A DNA stretch of 64,000 bases from Demequina silvatica (GCF_000971215.1 NZ_BBMA01000002.1:186001-250000); one strand, 5' to 3'. Counted from the first letter of the stretch, positions 20,074 to 32,160 are shown. Notes: generated from the letters alone by a model not told the origin. Numbers and translations: made by a program.

Positions 20074-22188
20074 CTACTCGCCCCGGGTCTTTGCGATGAT
20101 CTCCTCGGCAACGTTGCGAGGAACCTCGGCGTAGCTGTCGAAGGTCATCGAGTACACCGCGCGGCCCTGCGTCTTGGAACGCAGGTCGCCGACGTAGCCG
20201 AACATCTCCGACAGCGGGACCAGAGCGTTGATGACCTTGACGCCGGCGGCGTCGGACATCTCACGGATCTGGCCACGGCGGGAGTTGAGGTCGCCGATCA
20301 CGTCGCCCATGTAGTCCTCGGGCGTACGGACCTCGACGGCCATCACGGGCTCGAGCAGGACCGGGTTGGCCTTGCGCGCGGCCTCCTTGAAGGCCATCGA
20401 GCCGGCGATCTTGAACGCCATCTCCGACGAGTCGACGTCGTGGTACGCGCCGTCGACCAGGGTCGCCTTGACGCCGACCATGGAGAAGCCGGCGAGGATG
20501 CCCACGTTCATGGCGTCCTGGATACCGGCGTCGACCGACGGGATGTACTCGCGCGGCACGCGACCACCGGTCACGGCGTTGTCGAACTCGTACATGAGCT
20601 CCGAGTCGGCGTCGAGCGGCTCGATGGTGATCTGAACCTTCGCGAACTGGCCGGAGCCACCCGTCTGCTTCTTGTGGGTGTAGTCGTACTTCTCGACCTT
20701 GCCGCGGATGGTCTCGCGGTACGCGACCTGCGGCTTGCCCACGTTGGCGTCGACCTTGAACTCGCGACGCATGCGGTCGACGATGATGTCGAGGTGCAGC
20801 TCGCCCATGCCGGAGATGACGGTCTGACCGGTCTCCTCGTCCAGGCGGACGCGGAAGGTCGGGTCCTCCTCGGCGAGCTTCTGGATCGCGACCGACATCT
20901 TCTCCTGGTCGCCCTTGGTCTTGGGCTCGACCGCGACGTGGATGACGGGCTCGGGGAACGTCATCGACTCGAGGACCACCTGGTCGCTCGGGTCGCACAG
21001 CGTGTCACCCGTGGTGGTGTCCTTGAGGCCGATCACGGCGTAGATGTGACCGGCGGTCACACCGTCGACCGGGTTCTCCTTGTTGGCGTGCATCTGGAAG
21101 ATCTTCCCGATGCGCTCCTTCTTGCCCTTGGTCGAGTTGATGATCTGCGCACCCGACTCGAGCTTGCCCGAGTACACGCGGATGTAGGTGAGGCGACCGA
21201 AGAACGGGTGCGCGACAACCTTGAACGCGAGGGCCGAGAAGGGCTCGTCGGCGTCGGCGTGACGCTCCACGATCTTCTCCTCGTCGCGGACGTCGTGGCC
21301 CTGGATGGCGGGGACGTCGAGCGGGCCCGGGAGGTAGTCCACGACCGCGTCGAGCATCGGCTGCACGCCGCGGTTCTTGAACGCCGAGCCGCAGAGCACC
21401 GGGTAGAGCTCCGAGTTGATCGTCATCTTGCGGATGGCGGCCTTGACCTCGTCGACCGTGAGGTCCTCGCCGCCGAGGTACTTCTCGAGCAGCGCCTCGT
21501 CGGACTCCGCGACGGTCTCGAGCAGCTCCGCGCGGTACTCCTCGGCCTTGTCGGCCAGGTCCGCGGGGATCTCCTCGATCTCGTACTTGGCGCCCATGGT
21601 CACGTCGCCCTTGGCGTCGCCGGGCCACACGAGGGCCTTCATCTGCACCAGGTCGATCACGCCGAGGAAGTCGTTCTCCGCGCCGATGGGCAGCTGGATG
21701 ACGAGCGGCTTCGCACCGAGGCGCGACTTGATGGTGTCGACGGTGAAGTAGAAGTCCGCACCGAGCTTGTCCATCTTGTTGACGAAGCAGATGCGCGGGA
21801 CGTCGTACTTGTCGGCCTGACGCCAGACGGTCTCCGACTGGGGCTCGACGCCCTCCTTGCCGTCGAACACGGCGACCGCGCCGTCGAGGACGCGCAGCGA
21901 GCGCTCCACCTCGACCGTGAAGTCCACGTGGCCGGGGGTGTCGATGATGTTGATCTGGTTGTTGTTCCAGAAGCAGGTCACCGCGGCAGAGGTGATGGTG
22001 ATGCCGCGCTCCTGCTCCTGCTCCATCCAGTCGGTCGTCGACGCGCCGTCGTGGGTCTCACCGATCTTGTAGTTGACACCCGTGTAGAACAGGATGCGCT
22101 CGGTGGTGGTCGTCTTGCCGGCATCGATGTGAGCCATGATGCCGATGTTGCGGACCTTGTTCAGGTCCGTGAGCACGTCCTGTGCCAC
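20074..22188 (-). CDS. fusA: Elongation factor G
   Basis: EF-G drives translocation and, with RRF, ribosome recycling. The 704-residue product has G1 [15 protein letters not shown], the switch [10 protein letters not shown]3 DTPGHVDFT and G4 NKMDKLGAD, followed by domains II-V (for example [14 protein letters not shown]). The start is GTG (VAQDVLTDL) behind AGGAGAT. It lies in the str operon between rpsG and tuf. Confidence 0.98.
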   Translation of the reverse strand: MAQDVLTDLNKVRNIGIMAHIDAGKTTTTERILFYTGVNYKIGETHDGASTTDWMEQEQERGITITSAAVTCFWNNNQINIIDTPGHVDFTVEVERSLRVLDGAVAVFDGKEGVEPQSETVWRQADKYDVPRICFVNKMDKLGADFYFTVDTIKSRLGAKPLVIQLPIGAENDFLGVIDLVQMKALVWPGDAKGDVTMGAKYEIEEIPADLADKAEEYRAELLETVAESDEALLEKYLGGEDLTVDEVKAAIRKMTINSELYPVLCGSAFKNRGVQPMLDAVVDYLPGPLDVPAIQGHDVRDEEKIVERHADADEPFSALAFKVVAHPFFGRLTYIRVYSGKLESGAQIINSTKGKKERIGKIFQMHANKENPVDGVTAGHIYAVIGLKDTTTGDTLCDPSDQVVLESMTFPEPVIHVAVEPKTKGDQEKMSVAIQKLAEEDPTFRVRLDEETGQTVISGMGELHLDIIVDRMRREFKVDANVGKPQVAYRETIRGKVEKYDYTHKKQTGGSGQFAKVQITIEPLDADSELMYEFDNAVTGGRVPREYIPSVDAGIQDAMNVGILAGFSMVGVKATLVDGAYHDVDSSEMAFKIAGSMAFKEAARKANPVLLEPVMAVEVRTPEDYMGDVIGDLNSRRGQIREMSDAAGVKVINALVPLSEMFGYVGDLRSKTQGRAVYSMTFDSYAEVPRNVAEEIIAKTRGE

Positions 22189-22226
22189 GTGGGATCTCCT
22201 TGGTGTTCCGTCGAACGGGTCAGCGA

Positions 22227-22697
22227 CTACCAGCGGTAGTGCGCGAACGCCTTGTTCGACTCGGCCATCTTGTGCATGTCCTCGCGGCGCTTGACAGCGG
22301 CGCCGAGGCCGTTCGAGGCGTCGAGGATCTCGTTCATGAGGCGCTCGGTCATGGTCTTCTCGCGACGCTGGCGCGAGAAGTCGACCAGCCAGCGCAGGCC
22401 GAGCGTGGTCTGACGCACGGGGCGCACGTCGACGGGGACCTGGTAGGTCGCGCCACCGACGCGGCGGCTGCGGACCTCGAGCGCCGGGCGGATGTTGTCG
22501 AGCGCGCGCTTGAGCACGACGACGGGGTCCTGGCCCGACTTCTCGCGGACACCCTCGAGGGCGCCGTACACGATGGCCTCAGCCGTCGACTTCTTGCCGT
22601 CGAGGAGGACCTTGTTGATGAGCTGCGTGACGACCGGAGCGCCGTAGACGGGGTCGTTGATGATCGGCCGCTTGGGGGCCGGTCCCTTGCGAGGCAT
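22227..22697 (-). CDS. rpsG: 30S ribosomal protein S7
   Basis: S7 nucleates assembly of the small-subunit head and, in E. coli, represses its operon. The 156 residues begin [20 protein letters not shown] and include [18 protein letters not shown]. The start overlaps the rpsL stop by one base. Confidence 0.98.
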   Translation of the reverse strand: MPRKGPAPKRPIINDPVYGAPVVTQLINKVLLDGKKSTAEAIVYGALEGVREKSGQDPVVVLKRALDNIRPALEVRSRRVGGATYQVPVDVRPVRQTTLGLRWLVDFSRQRREKTMTERLMNEILDASNGLGAAVKRREDMHKMAESNKAFAHYRW

Positions 22698-23071
22698 TAC
22701 TTCTTCTCCATCTTCGCGCCGTAGCGGCTACGAGCCTGCTTGCGGTTCTTGACACCCTGGGTGTCGAGCGAGCCACGGATGATCTTGTAGCGGACACCGG
22801 GGAGGTCCTTCACACGACCGCCGCGCACGAGCACGATCGAGTGCTCCTGGAGGTTGTGGCCCTCACCGGGGATGTACGCGGTGACCTCGATGCCGGTCGA
22901 CAGGCGGACACGCGCCACCTTGCGGAGCGCCGAGTTCGGCTTCTTGGGGGTCGTCGTGTAGACGCGCGTGCACACGCCGCGACGCTGGGGGCTCGACTGA
23001 AGAGCCGGGGTCTTGGTCTTCGAGGCCTTGGGGTGGCGGCCCTTCCTGACCAGCTGCTGAATCGTAGGCAC
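22697..23071 (-). CDS. rpsL: 30S ribosomal protein S12
   Basis: S12 controls decoding accuracy. The 124 residues include [19 protein letters not shown] and the loop [17 protein letters not shown]. Both lysines that change in streptomycin-resistant mutants are present, so this looks like a sensitive allele. The start is GTG ([12 protein letters not shown]). It heads the str operon, with its own promoter at 23209-23237 and a leader of about 130 nt carrying the element shared with rpsJ. Confidence 0.98.
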   Translation of the reverse strand: MPTIQQLVRKGRHPKASKTKTPALQSSPQRRGVCTRVYTTTPKKPNSALRKVARVRLSTGIEVTAYIPGEGHNLQEHSIVLVRGGRVKDLPGVRYKIIRGSLDTQGVKNRKQARSRYGAKMEKK

Positions 23072-23120
23072 TACTTCTCCGTGTCTCTGTGGTTCTGCGG
23101 GAACGTTCTATTCGTGTCGG

Positions 23121-23146
23121 CCCGACCCCCGCGCCCGGGCGTGTCG
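23121..23146 (-). promoter_or_regulatory. Conserved leader element of rpsL (shared with rpsJ)
   Basis: On the minus strand the sequence starts CGACACGCCCGGGCGCGGGG and continues GTCGGG, differing from the rpsJ copy (18509-18534) at one base. Flanking sequence is not conserved, which points to selection on this element or a shared structure. Confidence 0.6.
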
Positions 23147-23208
23147 TTCCATCGGGTGTCGCACCGTGGGCGCGACTCGGGGGCCCGGCGACGCGGGCAC
23201 AAGCATCT

Positions 23209-23258
23209 AAGATACCTGCGCTCCGCGCCGCCGTCAAAAGCGGACGGCGTCCGCCGGC
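23209..23258 (-). promoter_or_regulatory. Overlapping rpoC terminator and rpsL promoter
   Basis: A hairpin GCGGAC-GCC-GTCCGC (23240-23254) followed by UUUU starts soon after rpoC and should terminate the rpoBC message. Its T-run is also the start of the rpsL -35 box: TTGACG (23232-23237), a 17-bp spacer and TATCTT (23209-23214). Terminator and promoter therefore share bases. Confidence 0.75.
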
Positions 23259-23270
23259 CCCGTCGTAAGG

Positions 23271-26200
23271 TCAGTCTCGGATGTCGAACTCCTCGAGCGG
23301 CACGGCCTCGCCGGTGCCCTCTCCGAAGAACTGGCCGTCCCACTCCTCGTAACCGAAGGTCGGGAACAGGTTGGCCTTCGCCTCCTCGGTCGGCTCGACC
23401 GTCGCCGTGCGGTACTGGGCGAGGCCCGTACCGGCGGGGATGAGCTTTCCGATGATGACGTTCTCCTTGAGGCCCAGCAGCGAGTCGGACTTGCCCGACA
23501 TCGCGGCCTCGGTGAGCACGCGGGTGGTCTCCTGGAAGGAGGCCGCCGACAGCCACGACTCCGTCGCGAGCGACGCCTTCGTGATGCCCATGAGCTCGGG
23601 ACGCGCAGAGGCGGGCTTGCCGCCGGCGGTCACGGTCTCGCGGTTCGCGGTCTCGAAGCGGCTGCGCTCGACGAGCTCGCCCGGAAGCAGGTTCGTCTCG
23701 CCCGAGTCCAGCACGGTCACGCGACGCAGCATCTGCCGCACGATGACCTCGATGTGCTTGTCGTGGATCTCCACACCCTGCGAGCGGTACACGTTCTGGA
23801 CCTCGTCCACCAGGTGCTTCTGGGTGGCGCGGGGACCGAGGATGCGGAGCACGTTCTTGGGGTCGACCGCACCGGCGACGAGCTGCTGGCCCACCTCGAC
23901 GTGCTCGCCGTCCTGGACCAGGAGGCGCGCACGCTTGGTGACCGGGTACTCGACCGGCTCGTCCCCGTTGTCGGGGGTGACCACGAGGCGACGGGTCGCC
24001 TCGGAGTCGTCGACCTTGAGCTTGCCGGTGACCTCGGAGATCGGTGCCTCACCCTTGGGGGTGCGGGCCTCGAAGAGCTCCTGGACACGCGGCAGACCCT
24101 GCGTGATGTCGTCCGCGGACGCCACACCACCGGTGTGGAACGTACGCATGGTGAGCTGGGTGCCGGGCTCGCCGATCGACTGCGCCGCGATGATGCCGAC
24201 GGCCTCGCCGATGTCGACGAGCTCGCGGGTCGCGAGCGAACGGCCGTAGCACTTCGCGCAGGTGCCGACCACCGACTCGCAGGTGAGGACCGAGCGGACC
24301 TTCACCGAGTCGACGCCGGCCTCGATCAGCGCGTCGATGATGACGTCGCCGACGTCCGCCCCGGCCTTCGCCACGACGGTGCCGTCCGCGTCCTCGACGT
24401 CGGTCGCCAGCGTGCGGGCGAACACCGAGGTCTCGACGCGGTCGTGCTTCACACGATCGCCGGCGGCGGTGAGCTCGGCGATGGGCATCGCCAGGCCGCG
24501 CTCGGTGCCGCAGTCCTCCTCGCGGACGATGACGTCCTGCGAGACGTCGACCAGGCGACGCGTGAGGTAGCCGGAGTCCGCGGTACGCAGCGCGGTGTCC
24601 GCGAGGCCCTTGCGGGCACCGTGGGTCGCGATGAAGTACTCGAGAACGGACAGACCCTCGCGGTAGTTCGACTTGATCGGGCGCGGGATGATCTCACCCT
24701 TCGGGTTCGCCACGAGGCCGCGCATACCGGCGATCTGGCGGACCTGCATCCAGTTACCACGAGCACCCGAGCCGACCATGGTGTGGACGGTGTTGTGCTT
24801 GGGGAAGGACTCGCGCATGGCCTTGTCGACCTCGTTGGTCGCCTGGGTCCAGATCTCGATGAGCTCCTGACGGCGCTCGTCGTCGGTGATGAGACCGGTG
24901 TCGAACTGGTCCTGCACCTTCGCGGCCTGCGCCTCGTAACGCTCGAGGATCTCCTGCTTGTTCGCCGGGGTGGCGACGTCGCCGATGGCGATCGTCACGC
25001 CCGAGCGCGTGGCCCAGTGGAAGCCCGCCGCCTTGAGGGCGTCGAGCGAGGCCGCGACCTCGACCTTCGGGTAGCGCTCCGCGAGGGTGTTGACGATGTC
25101 GCCCAGCACCTTCTTGTCGACGTTGCGGTTGACGTACGGGTACGACACCGGCAGCAGGTCGTTGAACAGCGAGCGGCCGAGCGTGGTGGTGAGCATGAAC
25201 GGCTCGCCCTCGACGTGGCCCTCCGGCAGCTCGAAGTCGACCGGCGGGACGGTGTCGCCGTCCACGCGCAGGCGGATCTCCGAGTTGAGGTGGATGGTGC
25301 CCGCGTCGAGCGCCATGACGGCCTCGGACTGCGTGCCGAAGACCAGGCCCTCGCCCTTCTCGCCCTCCTTGAGGAGCGACAGGTGGTAGAGGCCGATGAT
25401 CATGTCCTGCGAGGGCATGGTCACCGGGCGGCCGTCGGACGGCTTGAGGATGTTGTTGCTCGAGAGCATCAGCACGCGGGCCTCGGCCTGCGCCTCCGCC
25501 GACAGGGGCAGGTGCACGGCCATCTGGTCACCGTCGAAGTCGGCGTTGAACGCGCCGCAGACGAGCGGGTGCAGGTGGATGGCCTTGCCCTCGACCAGCT
25601 GGGGCTCGAAGGCCTGGATGCCGAGGCGGTGCAGCGTGGGCGCGCGGTTGAGCAGCACCGGGTGCTCGCGGATGACCTCTTCGAGGACGTCCCACACCTC
25701 GGAGCGCGACCGCTCGACCATGCGCTTCGCGGACTTGATGTTCTGCGCGTGGTTGAGCTCGACCAGACGCTTCATGACGAACGGCTTGAACAGCTCGAGC
25801 GCCATCTGCTTGGGCAGGCCGCACTGGTGCAGCTTGAGGGTCGGGCCGACCACGATGACCGAACGGCCCGAGTAGTCGACGCGCTTGCCGAGCAGGTTCT
25901 GACGGAAGCGACCCTGCTTGCCCTTGAGCATGTCCGAGATGGACTTGAGGGGGCGGTTGCCGGGGCCCGTGACGGGGCGGCCGCGACGGCCGTTGTCGAA
26001 CAGCGAGTCCACGGCCTCCTGCAGCATGCGCTTCTCGTTGTTCACGATGATCTCGGGCGCACCGAGGTCGAGCAGGCGCTTGAGGCGGTTGTTGCGGTTG
26101 ATCACGCGGCGGTACAGGTCGTTCAGGTCGGACGTCGCGAAGCGGCCACCGTCCAGCTGCACCATTGGACGCAGGTCCGGCGGGATGACCGGCACGCAGT

Positions 26201-27143
26201 CGAGCACCATGCCCTCGGGCGAGTTGGTGGTCGTGAGGAACGCGTTGACCACCTTGAGGCGCTTGAGCGCGCGGGTCTTGCGCTGGCCCTTGCCGGTCGC
26301 GATGATCTCGCGCAGCTTCTCCGCCTCGGCCTCGAGGTCGAAGGTCTGGAGGCGCTTCTGGATCGCCTCCGCACCCATCGAGCCCTTGAAGTACGAGCCG
26401 TAGCGGCGCGACATCTCGCGGTAGAGCATCTCGTCGCCCTCGAGGTCCTGGACCTTGAGGCCTGCGAAGCGGTCGAAGATCGCGTCGAGGCGCTCGATCT
26501 CGGCGTCGGCGCGCTTGCGCACGTTCGCCATCTCGCGCTCCGCGCCGTCCTTGACCTTGCGCTTGACGTCGGACTTCGCGCCCTCCGCCTCGAGCTCGGC
26601 GAGGTCCTTCTCGAGCTTCTCGGCACGCGCGTTGATCTGCACGTCGCGGTCGTTCGCGAGGACCTTCTTCTCCTTCTCCAGCTCGTTGCGGAGCTGCGGG
26701 AGGTCCTCGTGACGGCCCTCGTCGTCCACCTCGGTGACCATGTACGCCGCGAAGTAGATGACCTTCTCCAGGTCCTTCGGGGCGAGGTCGAGCAGGTAGC
26801 CGAGGCGCGACGGGACGCCCTTGAAGTACCAGATGTGGGTGACGGGGGCGGCGAGCTCGATGTGGCCCATCCGCTCACGGCGGACCTTCGAGCGGGTCAC
26901 CTCGACACCGCAGCGCTCGCAGACGATGCCGCGGTAGCGGACGCGCTTGTACTTGCCGCAGCCGCACTCCCAGTCGCGGGTGGGGCCGAAGATCTTCTCG
27001 CAGAACAGGCCGTCCTTCTCCGGCTTGAGCGTGCGGTAGTTGATCGTCTCGGGCTTCTTCACTTCACCGTGCGACCAGTTGCGGATCTCATCCGCGGTCG
27101 CGAGGCCGATGCGAAGGTCGCCGAACTCGTTGACGTCGAGCAA
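23271..27143 (-). CDS. rpoC: RNA polymerase beta' subunit
   Basis: The 1290-residue beta' subunit holds the catalytic Mg in [14 protein letters not shown]. The N-terminal zinc-binding region ([20 protein letters not shown]), the bridge helix/trigger loop region and the C-terminal zinc ligands ([13 protein letters not shown]) are present. The start appears to be TTG ([13 protein letters not shown]) with AAGGAAG seven bases upstream, matching the family N-terminus. It follows rpoB with a 74-nt gap and is terminated before rpsL. Confidence 0.98.
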   Translation of the reverse strand: MLDVNEFGDLRIGLATADEIRNWSHGEVKKPETINYRTLKPEKDGLFCEKIFGPTRDWECGCGKYKRVRYRGIVCERCGVEVTRSKVRRERMGHIELAAPVTHIWYFKGVPSRLGYLLDLAPKDLEKVIYFAAYMVTEVDDEGRHEDLPQLRNELEKEKKVLANDRDVQINARAEKLEKDLAELEAEGAKSDVKRKVKDGAEREMANVRKRADAEIERLDAIFDRFAGLKVQDLEGDEMLYREMSRRYGSYFKGSMGAEAIQKRLQTFDLEAEAEKLREIIATGKGQRKTRALKRLKVVNAFLTTTNSPEGMVLDCVPVIPPDLRPMVQLDGGRFATSDLNDLYRRVINRNNRLKRLLDLGAPEIIVNNEKRMLQEAVDSLFDNGRRGRPVTGPGNRPLKSISDMLKGKQGRFRQNLLGKRVDYSGRSVIVVGPTLKLHQCGLPKQMALELFKPFVMKRLVELNHAQNIKSAKRMVERSRSEVWDVLEEVIREHPVLLNRAPTLHRLGIQAFEPQLVEGKAIHLHPLVCGAFNADFDGDQMAVHLPLSAEAQAEARVLMLSSNNILKPSDGRPVTMPSQDMIIGLYHLSLLKEGEKGEGLVFGTQSEAVMALDAGTIHLNSEIRLRVDGDTVPPVDFELPEGHVEGEPFMLTTTLGRSLFNDLLPVSYPYVNRNVDKKVLGDIVNTLAERYPKVEVAASLDALKAAGFHWATRSGVTIAIGDVATPANKQEILERYEAQAAKVQDQFDTGLITDDERRQELIEIWTQATNEVDKAMRESFPKHNTVHTMVGSGARGNWMQVRQIAGMRGLVANPKGEIIPRPIKSNYREGLSVLEYFIATHGARKGLADTALRTADSGYLTRRLVDVSQDVIVREEDCGTERGLAMPIAELTAAGDRVKHDRVETSVFARTLATDVEDADGTVVAKAGADVGDVIIDALIEAGVDSVKVRSVLTCESVVGTCAKCYGRSLATRELVDIGEAVGIIAAQSIGEPGTQLTMRTFHTGGVASADDITQGLPRVQELFEARTPKGEAPISEVTGKLKVDDSEATRRLVVTPDNGDEPVEYPVTKRARLLVQDGEHVEVGQQLVAGAVDPKNVLRILGPRATQKHLVDEVQNVYRSQGVEIHDKHIEVIVRQMLRRVTVLDSGETNLLPGELVERSRFETANRETVTAGGKPASARPELMGITKASLATESWLSAASFQETTRVLTEAAMSGKSDSLLGLKENVIIGKLIPAGTGLAQYRTATVEPTEEAKANLFPTFGYEEWDGQFFGEGTGEAVPLEEFDIRD

Positions 27144-27217
27144 GGTTCTACTTCCTTACTGCCGGCTGGTGTGCCGGCACCGAAAACTTCTTCTGTACGG
27201 AGTGAGCTCGAAGCTCG

Positions 27218-30200
27218 TCAGATCTCGTCGACGCTCGAGGCATCGGGACGGCTGGACAGGGAGATGCCGAGCGACTCTGCCGCCTGGTAGGCGTCGTCGT
27301 CGGTCTCGCGCATCTCGATGACGTGGCCCTCGTGGTTGAGGACCTCGACGTTGAGGCAGAGCGACTGCATCTCCTTCATGAGGACGCGGAACGACTCGGG
27401 CAGACCCGGCTCCGGGATGTTCTGACCCTTGACGATCGCCTCGTAGACCTTCACACGACCGGTGACGTCGTCCGACTTGATGGTCAGGAGCTCCTGAAGC
27501 GCGTAGGCGGCGCCGTACGCCTCGAGGGCCCACACCTCCATCTCGCCGAACCGCTGGCCGCCGAACTGGGCCTTACCGCCCAGGGGCTGCTGCGTGATCA
27601 TCGAGTACGGACCGGTCGAGCGCGCGTGGATTTTGTCGTCGACCAGGTGGTGGAGCTTGAGGATGTACTTGTAGCCCACCGCGATCGGCTCCGGGAACGG
27701 CTCTCCGGTGCGGCCGTCGAACAGGCGGGCCTTGCCCTCCTGGTTGACCAGGCGCACGCCGTCACGGTTGGGGTTGACCACCGTGCGGAGGCCGCCGAGG
27801 ACGTCCTCGCGCAGGCCGTCGAACACCGGCGTCGCGACCGGGGTACCCGGCTCCGACGTGACGGCGCCCTCGGGCAGGTTCTTGGTCCACTCGCCCTTGG
27901 CGTCCGTGGCGTCCCAGCCGTGCTTCGCGATCCAGCCCGTGTGGGTCTCGAGGACCTGGCCGACGTTCATACGGCCGGGCACACCGAGCGGGTTGAGGAT
28001 GACGTCGACCGGCGTGCCGTCCTCGAGGAACGGCATGTCCTCGACCGGCAGGATCGTCGAGATGACGCCCTTGTTGCCGTGGCGGCCGGCGAGCTTGTCG
28101 CCCTCCTGGATCTTGCGGCGCTGCGCGATGTAGACGCGGACCAGCTGGTTCACGCCGGCGGGGAGGTCGTCGCCGTCCTCCTCGGTGAACACGCGCACGC
28201 CGATGACGGTGCCGGACTCGCCGTGGGGCACCTTGAGGGACGTGTCGCGGACCTCGCGGGCCTTCTCGCCGAAGATCGCGCGCAGCAGGCGCTCCTCCGG
28301 GGTCAGCTCGGTCTCACCCTTGGGGGTGACCTTGCCGACCAGGATGTCGCCCGCACGCACCTCGGCGCCGATGCGGATGATGCCGCGCTCGTCGAGGTCA
28401 GCCAGCGCCTCCTCGGAGGCGTTGGGGATGTCGCGGGTGATCTCCTCGGGTCCGAGCTTGGTGTCGCGCGCGTCGACCTCGTGCTCCTCGATGTGGATCG
28501 AGGAGAGCGTGTCGTCCTGCACGAGGCGCTGCGACAGGATGATCGCGTCCTCGTAGTTGTGACCCTCCCAGCACATGAACGCCACGAGCAGGTTCTTGCC
28601 GAGCGCGAGGTCGCCCTCGTCCGTCGCGGGACCGTCGGCGATGACCGAGCCGGGGACCACACGGGCACCCTCGTCGACCACGACGCGCTGGTTGTAGGAC
28701 GTGCCCTGGTTCGAGCGCTGGAACTTCGCGATGCGGTACGAGCCGGTGGTGCCGTCGTCGTTCGCGACGGTGACGAGGTCCGAGCTCACCTCGGTGACCA
28801 CGCCCTCCTTGGTCGCGATGACCACGTCGCCGGCGTCGATCGCCGCGCGGCGCTCCATGCCGGTGCCGACCAGCGGCGCCTCGGAGCGGACCAGCGGCAC
28901 CGCCTGGCGCTGCATGTTCGCGCCCATGAGAGCGCGGTTCGCGTCGTCGTGCTCGAGGAACGGGATGAGGGCGGTACCCACCGACACCATCTGGCGCGGC
29001 GAGACGTCCATGTAGTCCACGGCCTCACGGGCGACGAACTCGACCTCGCCGCCGCGGCCACGCACGAGCACGCGCTCGTCGGTGAAGCGGCCGTTGGCGT
29101 CGAGCCCGGCGTTCGCCTGCGCGATGACGAAGTGGTCCTCGTCGTCCGCGGTCAGGTAGTCGACCTGCTCCGACACGACACCCTTGACGACCTTGCGGTA
29201 CGGGGTCTCGACGAAGCCGAGGGGGTTGATGCGGCCGAAGGACGCGAGCGAGCCGATGAGGCCGATGTTCGGGCCCTCAGGCGTCTCGATCGGGCACATG
29301 CGGCCGTAGTGCGACGCGTGGACGTCACGGACCTCCATGCCGGCGCGGTCACGCGAGAGGCCGCCGGGGCCGAGCGCCGAGAGGCGGCGCTTGTGCGTGA
29401 GGCCCGCGAGCGGGTTGTTCTGGTCCATGAACTGCGACAGCTGCGACGTGCCGAAGAACTCGCGGATGGCGGCGACGACCGGGCGCGTGTTGATGAGCGT
29501 CTGCGGCGTGATCGCCTCGACGTCCTGCGTGGTCATGCGCTCGCGCACCACGCGCTCCATGCGCGACAGGCCGGTGCGGATCTGGTTCTGGATCAGCTCG
29601 CCCACCGCGCGGATGCGGCGGTTGCCGAAGTGGTCGATGTCGTCGGTCTCGACGCGCACGTCGCCCTCGGCGCCGTCCAGCGTCGCGACGCCCGCGTGGG
29701 CGGCGGCGATGTACTTGATGGTCGCGACGATGTCGTCGAGGCCCAGCACCGAGTCGCCGAGCTCCTTCGCGAGGCCCAGCTTCTTGTTGAGCTTGAAGCG
29801 GCCCACCTTGGCGAGGTCGTAGCGCTTGGAGTTGAAGTAGAAGTTGTCGAGCAGGTTCTGGCCCGCCTCGACGGTCGGCGGCTCGCCCGGACGCAGCTTG
29901 CGGTACAGGTCGACGAGCGCCTCCTCGTGGCCGTGGACGGTGTCCTTGGCGAGGGTCTCGAGGACGGCCGGGAACTGCGCGAACTCCTCGGCGATCTGGT
30001 CCTCGGTCATGCCGAGGGCCTTGAGGAAGAGCGTGACGGGCTGCTTGCGCTTTCGGTCGACGCGGACGCCCACGGCGTCACGCTTGTCGATCTCGAACTC
30101 GAGCCAGGCGCCGCGCGAGGGGATCACCTTCGCGGTGAAGATGTCCTTGTCGGACGTCTTGTCGGGCGTGCGCTCGAAGTACACGCCGGGCGAACGGACC

Positions 30201-30691
30201 AGCTGCGACACGACGACGCGCTCGGTGCCGTTCACGATGAACGTGCCCTGGCTGCTCATCAGCGGGAAGTCGCCCATGAAGACGGTCTGCGACTTGATCT
30301 CGCCGGTGGTGTTGTTCATGAACTCGGCGGTCACGAACAGCTGAGCGGAGTAGGTGAAGTCCTTCTCCTTGCACTCCTCCGGCGTGTAGCGGGGCTCCTC
30401 GAAGTACGGGTCCGAGAAGGACAGGGACATGGTCTGTCCGAAGTCCTCGATCGGAGAGATCTCCTCGAAGATCTCCTGGAGGCCTGCCACCTCCGGGACG
30501 TCGTTCCGGCCGTGCTCCTTGGCGGCGGCCACACGGGCCTGCCACGCGGTGTTGCCCAGAAGCCAGTCGAAGCTCTCGGTCTGGAGACCGATCAGGTTCG
30601 GGACCTCGATGGGGTCCTGGATCTGTGCGAAGGAGATACGGCGCGATGCGGAACGGTTGGAGATGGCGGAATCGGTGCGCGAGGCAGCCAA
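27218..30691 (-). CDS. rpoB: RNA polymerase beta subunit
   Basis: The product has about 1157 residues. The rifampicin-pocket segment reads [20 protein letters not shown], which is the unmutated sequence, so sensitivity is expected. I place the start at a TTG (30691; [12 protein letters not shown]) because AAGGAA lies 8 nt upstream and actinobacterial RpoB proteins begin here; an ATG frame extends 19 codons further but is not conserved. The promoter lies at 30832-30860, giving a leader of about 135 nt. Confidence 0.96.
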   Translation of the reverse strand: MAASRTDSAISNRSASRRISFAQIQDPIEVPNLIGLQTESFDWLLGNTAWQARVAAAKEHGRNDVPEVAGLQEIFEEISPIEDFGQTMSLSFSDPYFEEPRYTPEECKEKDFTYSAQLFVTAEFMNNTTGEIKSQTVFMGDFPLMSSQGTFIVNGTERVVVSQLVRSPGVYFERTPDKTSDKDIFTAKVIPSRGAWLEFEIDKRDAVGVRVDRKRKQPVTLFLKALGMTEDQIAEEFAQFPAVLETLAKDTVHGHEEALVDLYRKLRPGEPPTVEAGQNLLDNFYFNSKRYDLAKVGRFKLNKKLGLAKELGDSVLGLDDIVATIKYIAAAHAGVATLDGAEGDVRVETDDIDHFGNRRIRAVGELIQNQIRTGLSRMERVVRERMTTQDVEAITPQTLINTRPVVAAIREFFGTSQLSQFMDQNNPLAGLTHKRRLSALGPGGLSRDRAGMEVRDVHASHYGRMCPIETPEGPNIGLIGSLASFGRINPLGFVETPYRKVVKGVVSEQVDYLTADDEDHFVIAQANAGLDANGRFTDERVLVRGRGGEVEFVAREAVDYMDVSPRQMVSVGTALIPFLEHDDANRALMGANMQRQAVPLVRSEAPLVGTGMERRAAIDAGDVVIATKEGVVTEVSSDLVTVANDDGTTGSYRIAKFQRSNQGTSYNQRVVVDEGARVVPGSVIADGPATDEGDLALGKNLLVAFMCWEGHNYEDAIILSQRLVQDDTLSSIHIEEHEVDARDTKLGPEEITRDIPNASEEALADLDERGIIRIGAEVRAGDILVGKVTPKGETELTPEERLLRAIFGEKAREVRDTSLKVPHGESGTVIGVRVFTEEDGDDLPAGVNQLVRVYIAQRRKIQEGDKLAGRHGNKGVISTILPVEDMPFLEDGTPVDVILNPLGVPGRMNVGQVLETHTGWIAKHGWDATDAKGEWTKNLPEGAVTSEPGTPVATPVFDGLREDVLGGLRTVVNPNRDGVRLVNQEGKARLFDGRTGEPFPEPIAVGYKYILKLHHLVDDKIHARSTGPYSMITQQPLGGKAQFGGQRFGEMEVWALEAYGAAYALQELLTIKSDDVTGRVKVYEAIVKGQNIPEPGLPESFRVLMKEMQSLCLNVEVLNHEGHVIEMRETDDDAYQAAESLGISLSSRPDASSVDEI

Positions 30692-30831
30692 GGGTGGTTC
30701 CTTCCCTTTATGATCGTGCGTGACCACGATGCCTAGCCGCGGCTCCACCGGATCCTGGGGCGAAACCCGCTACAAGCGGACGCACGCCAGGTAGGCATTT
30801 GAGGGCAGGGCGATAGACAGCGCAAGTCGTC

Positions 30832-30860
30832 AGACTACAGCGCCGCGCAAGGTTTGTCCA
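30832..30860 (-). promoter_or_regulatory. rpoB promoter
   Basis: Minus strand TGGACA (30855-30860), a 17-bp spacer and TAGTCT (30832-30837). It sits downstream of the rplL terminator hairpin, so rpoBC has its own promoter in addition to any readthrough from rplJL. The remainder of the 349-nt rplL-rpoB gap holds one exact (30956) and one 9/10 (30917) copy of the repeated word. Confidence 0.6.
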
Positions 30861-30978
30861 CTCCCGCGCCGCCGCAGCGCCAGCCGACACGCCGAGGGTT
30901 CCCGAATTGCGACCCGGGACGATGCACGGGCGGGCCCGGGCGCGCACGGAACCACCGCATCGTCCCCCGAGAACGGCA

Positions 30979-31014
30979 GAACGGGGCCGGGTCCTCGCGG
31001 ACCCGACCCCGTTC
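30979..31014 (-). terminator. Hairpin after rplL
   Basis: A 16-bp stem (30979-30994/30999-31014) with a GCGA tetraloop and one G-U pair, 27 nt after the rplL stop. It lacks a U-run, so partial readthrough into rpoB is possible, as in other rplJL-rpoBC clusters. Confidence 0.65.
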
Positions 31015-31040
31015 AGAAGGTTCGGCTGAAGCCGGACGAG

Positions 31041-31427
31041 CTACTTGAGCTCGACGGTCGCGCCGGCGGCCTCGAGCTGAGCCTTGGCCTTCTCGGCGTC
31101 GTCCTTCTTCGCGCCCTCGAGGACGGCCTTGGGGGCCTCGTCCACGAGCGCCTTCGCCTCGCCCAGGCCGAGACCGGTGAGCGCGCGGACCTCCTTGATG
31201 ACCTGGATCTTCTTGTCGCCGACGGCGGCGAGGAAGACGTCGAACTCGTCCTTCTCCTCGACCTCGGCAGCAGCCTCGCCGCCGGCGGCGGGGGCGGCGG
31301 CAACGGCGACCGGAGCGGCGGCGGTGACCTCGAAGGTCTCCTCGAACGCCTTCACGAACTCCGAGAGCTCGATGAGCGAGAGCTCCTTGAACTGCTCGAT
31401 GAGCTCCTCGGTGGTGAGCTTAGCCAT
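31041..31427 (-). CDS. rplL: 50S ribosomal protein L7/L12
   Basis: The stalk protein recruits translational GTPases. It has 128 residues: an N-terminal dimerisation domain ([20 protein letters not shown]), an Ala/Gly hinge (about 35-55) and the C-terminal domain [20 protein letters not shown]. It follows rplJ with a 57-nt gap. Confidence 0.98.
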   Translation of the reverse strand: MAKLTTEELIEQFKELSLIELSEFVKAFEETFEVTAAAPVAVAAAPAAGGEAAAEVEEKDEFDVFLAAVGDKKIQVIKEVRALTGLGLGEAKALVDEAPKAVLEGAKKDDAEKAKAQLEAAGATVELK

Positions 31428-31484
31428 GATGACTTCCTTCTCTCTTGCCTGCGTGAAGCAGATGTGTGTAGTGGGGTGCGGCCC

Positions 31485-32006
31485 TTAGGCCGCGTCTTCC
31501 TGCTTCGCACGCAGGGCGTCGACGGCGCGCGCTGCCTGAGCGAGCGGCGCCTGGAACAGGTATGCAGCACCAAAGAGCGACGCCTTCATGGCGCCGGCAG
31601 CCTTGGCGAGCAGAACCTCGCGGGACTCGAGGTCCGCCAGCTTCTTGACCTCATCAGCAGAGATCACCTTGCCCTCGAGAACGCCGCCCTTGATGACGAG
31701 CTTGTCGTTCTCCTTGGCAAAAGCCTTGAGACCCTTCGCAGCCTCGACCGGGTCACCGGTCACGAATGCGATGGCCGTGGGGCCGGTCAGAAGGTCGTCG
31801 AGACCCTCGATGCCGGCGTCCTTGGCCGCGAGCGCCGTCAGAGTGTTCTTCGCGACCTTGTAGGTCGCGGCGCCACGGATCTCACCGCGCAGCTTCGCGA
31901 GCTGCGGGACGGAGAGGCCGCGGTACTCGGTGATCAGCACCGCCGCGGAGCTGCGGAAGTCGTCCGCGAGCTCTGCAACAGCGTTCACCTTGTCTGGCGT
32001 CGCCAT
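31485..32006 (-). CDS. rplJ: 50S ribosomal protein L10
   Basis: L10 anchors L7/L12 dimers at the stalk base. The 173 residues begin [20 protein letters not shown] and include [20 protein letters not shown]; the C-terminal helix binds L12. It heads the rplJL unit with a long structured leader, in which L10 or the L10-L12 complex normally represses translation. Confidence 0.98.
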   Translation of the reverse strand: MATPDKVNAVAELADDFRSSAAVLITEYRGLSVPQLAKLRGEIRGAATYKVAKNTLTALAAKDAGIEGLDDLLTGPTAIAFVTGDPVEAAKGLKAFAKENDKLVIKGGVLEGKVISADEVKKLADLESREVLLAKAAGAMKASLFGAAYLFQAPLAQAARAVDALRAKQEDAA

Positions 32007-32055
32007 GTTTGTCCTTCCTTCGGATGACCGCCCGTCCCATCCCCCACATGAGAAA

Positions 32056-32160
32056 GGCCCCGCGCAGGCGGGGCCGGGGGCCTGGCCCGCGAACAGAAAG
32101 GGCGGCCCGTGGGCCGCCCAGACGTTCGCGCACTCGGCGCTTCAGCTTCACCTGCGCTGG
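32056..32160 (-). promoter_or_regulatory. rplJ leader with two stacked terminator-like hairpins (L10 leader type)
   Basis: The leader reads GCGCAGGTGAAGCTGAAGCG in the transcript direction near 32141-32160. It then forms a 9-bp stem (32100-32108/32111-32119) followed by UUUCU, and an 8-bp stem (32056-32063/32068-32075) with loop CUGC followed by UUUCUC. The position and the AGGUGAAG segment fit the L10 leader family, to which L10 binds. The two hairpins each followed by U-rich sequence suggest transcription attenuation. Confidence 0.6.

Noticed and set aside
20068-22239. Very long plus-strand open frames opposite fusA, rpoC, rpoB and other genes
   Set aside because: They are antisense to well-conserved genes, have Leu/Asp/Val/Arg-biased content typical of reverse frames in GC-rich DNA, and no homology is recognisable.
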